From positions 1-64,000 of the forward strand of contig NZ_FOJW01000001.1 in the NCBI RefSeq assembly GCF_900112045.1: a DNA stretch of 64,000 bases. Reading direction: 5' to 3'. The notes beneath the pieces were generated by a model, which was given only the letters and a program-made list of their open reading frames with translations, did no database searches and was not told the origin of the DNA. Of this stretch, positions 57,390 through 64,000 are shown in pieces. The position numbers were made by a program, and so were the translations under genes. Each line of letters opens with the position of its first letter. The first letter of the stretch is position 1. Origin of the DNA: Lentibacillus halodurans (GTDB lineage: Bacteria; Bacillota; Bacilli; Bacillales; Amphibacillaceae).

Positions 57390-58676
57390 CTAAAATCTAG
57401 TATTATTTTTTTCTGACTGGATTTTTTCGTGCACCTGTTTTAATTGCTGTTCAAATTTGCCGCTGTTTTTAGGCTTATAGTAGTCTTTATTTTTAATGGT
57501 ATCGGGCAAATATTGCTGATCAACCCAGCCGTTTTCATAGTTGTGGGGATATTTGTAATTAACTCCCCGTCCCATTTTGTGTGCTCCCTGGTAATGGCTG
57601 TCTTTCAAGTGTGCCGGAACATCACCGCTTTTTCCATTGCGAATGTCATCAAGTGCCTGATCAAGTGCCTTATAAGCCGTGTTGGATTTAGGAGACAGGG
57701 AAAGTTCCACGACTGTTACTGCCAGTGGTATGCGCGCTTCGGGGAAACCGAGGCGTTCTGCAGCCTGAACGGCGGACACTGCACGTGGCCCCGCCTGTGG
57801 ATTGGCAAGCCCGATATCCTCATAGGCACAAACGATCATGCGGCGGGCGATACTGTCTAGATCACCAGCTTCAATCAGTCGGCTGAGGTAGTGTAATGCC
57901 GCATTGACATCACTTCCCCGTATTGATTTTTGAAATCCGGATAAAACGTCATAATGGGCATCACCATCTTTATCATGAGAAAAACTTTTTTTCTGCATGC
58001 ATTCCTCGGCGACATCAAGTGAAATAATAATTTTTCCCTCGTCATTTTGCGGTGTTGAAGATACAGCAAGTTCAAGTCCGTTTAAGGCTGACCGCATATC
58101 TCCGTTTGCAGCAAATGCTAAATGTTCCAATGCTTCTTCCATTAATTCAACAGGCTCAGAACCTAAGCCATTCACATTATCTGTTAATGTCCTCTTGATT
58201 GCTGTTTTAATGTGTTCCATCGTTAATGGATGCAGCTCAAATAAATGGCATCTGCTGCGGATGGCAGGGTTAATAGAATGGTAAGGGTTACTTGTTGTAC
58301 AGCCAATCAGCGTCAGGAGATTACGCTCGATATGCGGAAGCAGGAAATCCTGTTTTGCTTTGTCAAGTCTGTGCACTTCATCAAGCACCAATACAACTTG
58401 TCCGCTCATTTTTGCTTCTTCGACTACAATCTCCATATCTTTTTTCTTGTCGGTAACAGCATTAAGCATTTTTACCGGGATATCCAGGCTTTTAGCAAGA
58501 GCATATGCCATCGATGTTTTTCCGGTTCCGGGCGGTCCGAAAAGAATCATTGGTGACAGTCGTTCAGCCTGAATCATACGGTTTATGATTTTCCCTTCGC
58601 TGACCAGGTGTTCCTGACCGATAATATCGTTTATGTGGCCAGGCCGCATGCGAAAAGCAAGTGGTTGTTGTTTCAT
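57390..58676 (-). CDS. rarA: Replication-associated recombination protein RarA
   Basis: AAA+ ATPase (MgsA/WRNIP1 family) acting at stalled replication forks. 428 residues: Walker A ILFGPPGTGKTSMAYA (about residues 45-60), Walker B VLVLDEVHRLDKAKQD, sensor 1 IGCTTSNPYHSINPA, and the C-terminal tetramerisation domain (about residues 255-420) with YEDIGLANPQAGPRAV and YKYPHNYENGWVDQQYLP. ATG 58676 follows AAAGGA. Divergent from cymR, as in Bacillus subtilis. Confidence 0.96.
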   Translation of the reverse strand: MKQQPLAFRMRPGHINDIIGQEHLVSEGKIINRMIQAERLSPMILFGPPGTGKTSMAYALAKSLDIPVKMLNAVTDKKKDMEIVVEEAKMSGQVVLVLDEVHRLDKAKQDFLLPHIERNLLTLIGCTTSNPYHSINPAIRSRCHLFELHPLTMEHIKTAIKRTLTDNVNGLGSEPVELMEEALEHLAFAANGDMRSALNGLELAVSSTPQNDEGKIIISLDVAEECMQKKSFSHDKDGDAHYDVLSGFQKSIRGSDVNAALHYLSRLIEAGDLDSIARRMIVCAYEDIGLANPQAGPRAVSAVQAAERLGFPEARIPLAVTVVELSLSPKSNTAYKALDQALDDIRNGKSGDVPAHLKDSHYQGAHKMGRGVNYKYPHNYENGWVDQQYLPDTIKNKDYYKPKNSGKFEQQLKQVHEKIQSEKNNTRF

Positions 58677-58785
58677 TTTAATCGTCCTTTGTATAAAATA
58701 ATAAGCTGTATATGTAAAAGCGTAATTCTGATTGTGTTAAAATGCAAGAAACAGGTCATTCGTGCTATAATATTTTGTATTGTTA

Positions 58786-58866
58786 TAAAGTGAAACTTCC
58801 ATCAGTGAGGTGCTCTTTCCCACTGATGGTTAGTTGAACAGAATCGGGGTGCTAGCGTCTGTTACT
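58786..58866 (+). repeat. Hairpin repeat copy g, variant stem
   Basis: Starts TAAAGTGAAACTTC, stem CCATCAGTG / CACTGATGG, then TTAGTTGAACAGAATCGGGG and an end GTGCTAGCGTCTGTTAC similar to copies a and c. Both arms of the stem have changed together relative to the CATTCAGCGG copies. It lies in the rarA-cymR divergent region, not next to a stop codon. Confidence 0.85.
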
Positions 58867-58974
58867 TCCACTTATACACATTTGTTTCACTTATTTTTTA
58901 GAAATGGGAGTGTTACGGACGGTTGCACCGGGATAAAGAATGGTGTACGTTTTAGATATCACGAGGTGTTATAA

Positions 58975-59394
58975 ATGAAGATTTCTACAAAAGGACGATA
59001 CGGTTTGACCATTATGCTTGAATTGGCTAGGAAGCATGGCAATGGACCAACATCGCTGAAGACGATTGCACGTGAAAAAGATCTCTCTGAACATTATCTG
59101 GAACAGCTGGCTTCCCCATTACGAAATGCGGGACTGATCAAAAGTGTGCGAGGAGCTTATGGCGGTTATGTACTGGCTAAAGATCCGCGTGACATAAAGG
59201 CAGGCGATATTATTCGCGTGCTTGAGGGGCCGATTTCCCCTGTCGAAGGAATAGAGGATGAGGAACCGGCAAAACAGGCACTGTGGATACGAATCAGAGA
59301 CGCTGTTAAAGAAGTGCTGGATACGACAACGTTGGACGACTTGAAGCGGCACGAAAATGATCATCAGCAGGATGCATATATGTTTTATATTTAG
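58975..59394 (+). CDS. cymR: CymR-like Rrf2-family cysteine metabolism repressor
   Basis: 139 residues: N-terminal winged helix of the Rrf2 family (MKISTKGRYGLTIMLELA, residues 1-18; recognition region LSEHYLEQLASPLRNAGLIKSVRGAYGGYVLA) and a C-terminal dimerisation helix. The three iron-sulfur cysteines of IscR are absent, as in CymR, which represses sulfur-assimilation genes together with CysK. ATG 58975 follows CGAGGTG. Upstream of iscS, the conserved Bacillus order. Confidence 0.92.
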   Translation: MKISTKGRYGLTIMLELARKHGNGPTSLKTIAREKDLSEHYLEQLASPLRNAGLIKSVRGAYGGYVLAKDPRDIKAGDIIRVLEGPISPVEGIEDEEPAKQALWIRIRDAVKEVLDTTTLDDLKRHENDHQQDAYMFYI

Positions 59395-59449
59395 GCTGTT
59401 TTCTAAGACATTATTACTTTTGAATAAAGTGAACAATTGTTTCAGTGCT

Positions 59450-59564
59450 CCGAGCAGCCCGAATACATGGATCCTCCTGTCGGAACAGTCCAATGTGAGA
59501 CCCGGGAGTGAGGTGCGAGCGCTCACGAGTCACTCTGGGAAACTGAAGTGTATTCGGGCTGCGG
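59450..59564 (+). other. Large structured hairpin between cymR and iscS
   Basis: Outer stem CCGaGCAGCCCGAATACA (59450-59467) / TGTATTCGGGCTGCGG (59549-59564), 16 pairs with one bulge. Inner stem CCCGGGAGTGA (59501-59511) / TCACTCTGGG (59530-59539), with one mismatch, and GAGCGCTC at its tip. It is GC-richer than its surroundings and has no T-box sequence and no T tract. It may be a structured leader of iscS-mnmA, a small RNA, or a mobile palindrome. Confidence 0.6.
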
Positions 59565-59636
59565 ACTATATAACAACAATCTATAAGAAAAAGCTTATAT
59601 TTAATTAGATCATGAGCAGGAAAAGGGGTCATCAAC

Positions 59637-60779
59637 ATGGAACGTATTTATCTGGATCATGCAGCCACAACACCGATGGATCCAAGGGTAGTTGAGGCGA
59701 TGAATCCGATCATGACAAATGTTTTCGGCAATCCGTCAAGTGTTCATGCATTTGGACGGAAAGCAAGACAATACCTCGATGGTGCTCGACGGACAATGGC
59801 CAAAAGCATTCAAGCAGATGAAAAGGAGATTGTCTTCACGAGCGGAGGAACAGAAGCGGACAATCTGGCGATGATTGGTACAGCCTTTGCCAACCGGGAC
59901 AAAGGGAATCATATTATTACGACGGTCCAGGAACATCACGCTGCACTGCATACAGCAGAATATCTGGAACAGCAGGGATTTGATGTCACTTATTTGTCAG
60001 TGGATGAAACAGGCAGCGTAAATGTTGATGAGTTAAAGGAAGCATTGACAGAGGAAACCATTCTAGTTTCGGTGATGTATGTCAATAATGAGACAGGCGT
60101 AATCCAGCCGATTGAGTCAATTGGACACGTGTTAAAAGATCATCAGGCGTATTTTCATACAGACGCTGTACAGGCTTTCGGCTTAATGGACATTGATGTC
60201 AAGAAAGCCGGAATTGACCTGCTGACGGCCTCTTCCCATAAAATAAACGGACCAAAAGGGATTGCATTTTTATATGGTGCCAGTCATATAAAAATGAATG
60301 CACTGCAATTTGGAGGCGAACAGGAACGAAAACGCCGGCCGGGCACGGAAAATGTTGCCGGGGTTGTCGGATTCCAGGCTGCTGTCGAATTAGCGATGGA
60401 ACTAAAAGCAGAAAAAAAGCAGATGTACGAGAATTTTAAAGAACAGTTTATGAAACGGTTGTCTCACAATGGGGTAACATATGATGTGAACGGAGTATTG
60501 GATCATACCGTTGCTTCGATTGTCAATATCAGTTTTCCGGGCACAAACGTTGAATCGCTCCTGACAAATTTCGATCTGGAAGGAATAGCTGCCTCAAGCG
60601 GAAGTGCATGTACAGCCGGATCAGTTGAACCGTCTCATGTGCTGGCAGCCATGTATGGGGAAAATGATGAACGGACAACCAATTCGATCCGGTTCAGTTT
60701 TGGTTCGTTCAATACAGAGGAAAATGTAATGGAAGCGGCCAATCGTGTGGCCAAAATCGTCAAACGTTTAACAGAATAA
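59637..60779 (+). CDS. iscS: Cysteine desulfurase (IscS/YrvO)
   Basis: PLP enzyme that takes sulfur from cysteine. 380 residues. N terminus IYLDHAATTPMDPRVVEAM, EHHAALHT with the PLP-stacking histidine (about residue 100), Schiff-base lysine in TASSHKINGPKGIAFLYG (about residue 201), and persulfide cysteine in ASSGSACTAGSVEPSHVL (about residue 325). Adjacent to mnmA, so it most likely serves tRNA 2-thiouridine formation, as YrvO does in Bacillus subtilis. Start follows AAAGGGG. Confidence 0.97.
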   Translation: MERIYLDHAATTPMDPRVVEAMNPIMTNVFGNPSSVHAFGRKARQYLDGARRTMAKSIQADEKEIVFTSGGTEADNLAMIGTAFANRDKGNHIITTVQEHHAALHTAEYLEQQGFDVTYLSVDETGSVNVDELKEALTEETILVSVMYVNNETGVIQPIESIGHVLKDHQAYFHTDAVQAFGLMDIDVKKAGIDLLTASSHKINGPKGIAFLYGASHIKMNALQFGGEQERKRRPGTENVAGVVGFQAAVELAMELKAEKKQMYENFKEQFMKRLSHNGVTYDVNGVLDHTVASIVNISFPGTNVESLLTNFDLEGIAASSGSACTAGSVEPSHVLAAMYGENDERTTNSIRFSFGSFNTEENVMEAANRVAKIVKRLTE

Positions 60780-61907
<1,128 letters not shown>

Positions 61908-61953
61908 CCGGGAATTTTCGCATGCCACTTTTACGACTTGACGAGGTGAAACA

Positions 61954-62622
61954 ATGGATAAAAATCAGCAGGCGATACAGTTGATGAAAGAGCAGAAATA
62001 TGAAGAAGCAGCAAGTCTATTTAATGAAATGATCGAAGCAAACCCTCAGGACCCGATAGGCTATATTAACTTCGGGAATTTATTGCTGCATGTTAATGAT
62101 GCGGAACGCGCGGAACGCTTTTATGAAAGAGCGATTGAACTGGATCATAATGCAGCAACGGCCTATTACGGGCTGGGGAACATGCACTATGAAAAACAGA
62201 ATTATAAGAAAGCACAAGAAAACTTATTAAAAGCGATTGAGATCGGACTGGAAGAGGCTGATGCATACTATCTGCTCGGGATGTCTTTCTTTCATCAGGA
62301 GAAATATAGACTGGCATTGCCATACCTGATGCGTGCAGCTGAACTTAAACCTGATGATACAGATTATTTGTTTCAATACGGACTGTCACTGGCTCAAAGT
62401 GAACATATTAACGATGCGAAGCCGTTATTTCAGCAAGTTCTTGAGCAGGATGATAATCATAGTGATGCCCATTATAATTTGGGTGTCATTGCCTTATATG
62501 AAGAAGATCTTTCCACAGCCCTGGATCATTTCAACCAGGCCCTGGAGATTCAGCCGGAGCATATGCTGGCAGCTAATGCTAAAAAACAAATCATGGAAGT
62601 ATGGAATAATACTGATATGTAA
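61954..62622 (+). CDS. yrrB: Tetratricopeptide repeat protein (YrrB-like)
   Basis: 222-residue soluble protein made almost entirely of six TPR units (34-residue period; e.g. PIGYINFGNLLLHVNDAERAE, ATAYYGLGNMHYEKQNYKKA). A scaffold for protein-protein contacts; partners unknown. Position between mnmA and recD2 matches yrrB of Bacillus subtilis. Start follows ACGAGGTGAAACA. Confidence 0.92.
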   Translation: MDKNQQAIQLMKEQKYEEAASLFNEMIEANPQDPIGYINFGNLLLHVNDAERAERFYERAIELDHNAATAYYGLGNMHYEKQNYKKAQENLLKAIEIGLEEADAYYLLGMSFFHQEKYRLALPYLMRAAELKPDDTDYLFQYGLSLAQSEHINDAKPLFQQVLEQDDNHSDAHYNLGVIALYEEDLSTALDHFNQALEIQPEHMLAANAKKQIMEVWNNTDM

Positions 62623-62640
62623 GATAGCGAGGTTATTCGC

Positions 62641-64000
62641 ATGGCAACGGATAAACAGTCTCATCAGGAGCATGGGTATATCAGAGGAGAATTGCTCTAT
62701 ACCATTTTTCATAATGAGCAGGAAAATTTCTCCATTGCCAAAATAAAAATCCATGGCACGAATGAGGATTATCAAGAAAAAGAAATTGTGGTGAAGGGAT
62801 ATTTTTCTGATCTTCAGGAGGAAGCTTCTTATTATTTTTATGGTCAGTTTGAGCGGCACTCTAAATTTGGGCTGCAATACAAAGTAACTTCCTATCAGAC
62901 ATTTATTCCGGATACCAAGGATGGGTTGATTGCCTATCTTTCCAGTGATTTGTTTCGCGGAATCGGGAAAAAGACAGCTGAGAAGATTGTCGGATCCTTA
63001 GGCGAAAATGCCATTTCCAAAATTTTGAATGATTCGGATGCGCTAGCAAATGTTCCAGGTTTAAAGAAGGATAAGGCGGATCTTCTTGCTAAAACGTTAA
63101 AAGAAAACCAGGGATTCGAGCATATTGCTGTCTATTTGTCCAAATATGGGATTGGTTTGAAGATGGCGCAAAAAATATACAAGCAATATAAGGATGAAGC
63201 GATTAATGTGCTGCAGGAAGACCCCTATCAATATGTGTTTGATATTGAAGGATTTGGTTTTCAGACGGCCGATCAGATTGCACGTGGGAATGGTCTGTCA
63301 TGGACACACCCTAGCCGGATAGGAGCAGGATGTGTTTATGTACTGCAGAAAAATATACAGGACGGTCATGTTTATTTGCCTATCGATGACTGTACAGGTC
63401 AGGTTATCGATTTACTTGTCAACCCGGAGCAGCCGCTCACACACCAAATGGTAACTGACCGTTTGGAGGAGCTTAATCAGGAGAAGGAAGTCATCATGCA
63501 AGACGGGAATGTATACTTGCCGTCTCTTTATTATGCTGAAGACGGATTCGCTTCCAACGTTAAACGCCTTATCACCAAACCTGTTGAACATGATACCCCT
63601 TTAGCAGAATTAATGAAAATTATTGGGGATATTGAAGAGCAGGAAGTACTCAGCTACGGCAAGGAGCAATTTGAGGCAATCCAGCAAGCGTTAAGCGCTA
63701 AACTGATGATCGTAACGGGTGGTCCTGGCACCGGAAAAACAACCGTCATTAAAGGAATTTTGAATGCATATGCAGACATTCATGGCATTTCAACTGATCC
63801 GGATGCATACGACGATGCAACAGATTATCCGTTTATTTTAACAGCGCCAACTGGTAGGGCCGCTAAACGACTAACGGAATCAACCGGTCTTCCGGCGGTA
63901 ACCATTCATCGTCTATTGGGCTGGGATGGGCAAAACGGCTTTGAGAAAAATGAACATGAACCCCTGGCAGGCAAATACTTAATAGTTGATGAGTTTTCCA
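62641..64000 (+). CDS. recD2: ATP-dependent DNA helicase RecD2 (5-prime part)
   Basis: Superfamily 1 helicase; 453 codons are visible and the frame is still open at the window end, so the C-terminal part is cut off. N-terminal extension typical of RecD2 (absent in RecD of RecBCD) with helix-hairpin-helix segments GIGKKTAEKIVG and NVPGLKKDKADLL, a DIEGFGFQTADQIA motif near residue 203, and Walker A VTGGPGTGKTTVIKG at about residue 359. ATG 62641 follows AGCGAGG. Conserved neighbour of yrrB. Confidence 0.95.
   Translation, partial: MATDKQSHQEHGYIRGELLYTIFHNEQENFSIAKIKIHGTNEDYQEKEIVVKGYFSDLQEEASYYFYGQFERHSKFGLQYKVTSYQTFIPDTKDGLIAYLSSDLFRGIGKKTAEKIVGSLGENAISKILNDSDALANVPGLKKDKADLLAKTLKENQGFEHIAVYLSKYGIGLKMAQKIYKQYKDEAINVLQEDPYQYVFDIEGFGFQTADQIARGNGLSWTHPSRIGAGCVYVLQKNIQDGHVYLPIDDCTGQVIDLLVNPEQPLTHQMVTDRLEELNQEKEVIMQDGNVYLPSLYYAEDGFASNVKRLITKPVEHDTPLAELMKIIGDIEEQEVLSYGKEQFEAIQQALSAKLMIVTGGPGTGKTTVIKGILNAYADIHGISTDPDAYDDATDYPFILTAPTGRAAKRLTESTGLPAVTIHRLLGWDGQNGFEKNEHEPLAGKYLIVDEFS

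Noticed and set aside
59395-59636. Hairpin region considered as a T-box or tRNA-like element
   Set aside because: No T-box sequence, no specifier loop pattern, no CCA-ready acceptor and no cloverleaf pairing.
59119-59638. Minus-strand frames over cymR and the following gap
   Set aside because: They are antisense to cymR or run through the large hairpin, with no ribosome binding site.

Overview
The window is core chromosome of an endospore-forming, AT-rich Gram-positive bacterium of the family Bacillaceae. The evidence is the set of sporulation genes (spoVID, safA, spoIIB, spoIVFA/FB, spo0B, spoVB, an rsfA-type regulator), T-box leaders in front of aminoacyl-tRNA synthetase genes, strong AGGAGG-type ribosome binding sites with many TTG starts, and gene order that follows Bacillus subtilis from hemA to yrrC (recD2). 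Repeat content and divergent details suggest a halotolerant relative such as the Virgibacillus/Oceanobacillus/Lentibacillus group; that placement is inference.

Layout. 0-7.3 kb: a minus-strand membrane protein, then the heme operon hemA-hemX-hemC-hemD-hemB-hemL, with a PerR-box-like sequence over the hemA promoter. 7.5-9.9 kb: spore coat genes spoVID and ysxE and a small membrane protein. 9.9-16.1 kb: valine T-box, valS, two minus-strand ATP-grasp ligase genes, folC. 16.5-22.7 kb: spoIIB, radC and the shape/division cluster mreBCD-minCD. 22.7-28.4 kb: spoIVFA/FB, the L21-Prp-L27 ribosomal unit, spo0B, obg, pheA. 28.4-37.7 kb: safA, a spore kinase-like gene, nadE, coxA-like lipoprotein, yebC, ruvAB, queA, tgt, yajC. 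37.7-47.7 kb: yrzE-like, an ArsB/NhaD transporter, spoVB, comN-like, secDF, lapA-like, recJ, apt. 48-52.7 kb: relA, dtd, lytH-type amidase. 52.7-57.3 kb: an aspartate-type T-box, hisS-aspS, a 6S RNA candidate, an rsfA-type gene. 57.4-64 kb: rarA, cymR, iscS, mnmA, a TPR protein and the first part of recD2, cut by the window edge.

How they work together: tetrapyrrole synthesis, DNA repair/recombination (radC, ruvAB, recJ, rarA, recD2), tRNA charging and modification (valS, hisS, aspS, queA, tgt, mnmA with its sulfur donor iscS), stringent response (relA, obg, apt), cell shape, protein export, and the sporulation programme.

No cassette resembling a new defence or biosynthetic system was found; this is mostly conserved housekeeping DNA. 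The most unusual material is intergenic: a family of about 80-bp hairpin repeats whose stems co-vary between copies and whose end coincides with the TAA stop codon of four different genes; two other repeat families, one of them apparently inserted into a copy of the first; a terminator-like hairpin that contains the ribosome binding site and start codon of the gene after safA; and a large unexplained hairpin between cymR and iscS.
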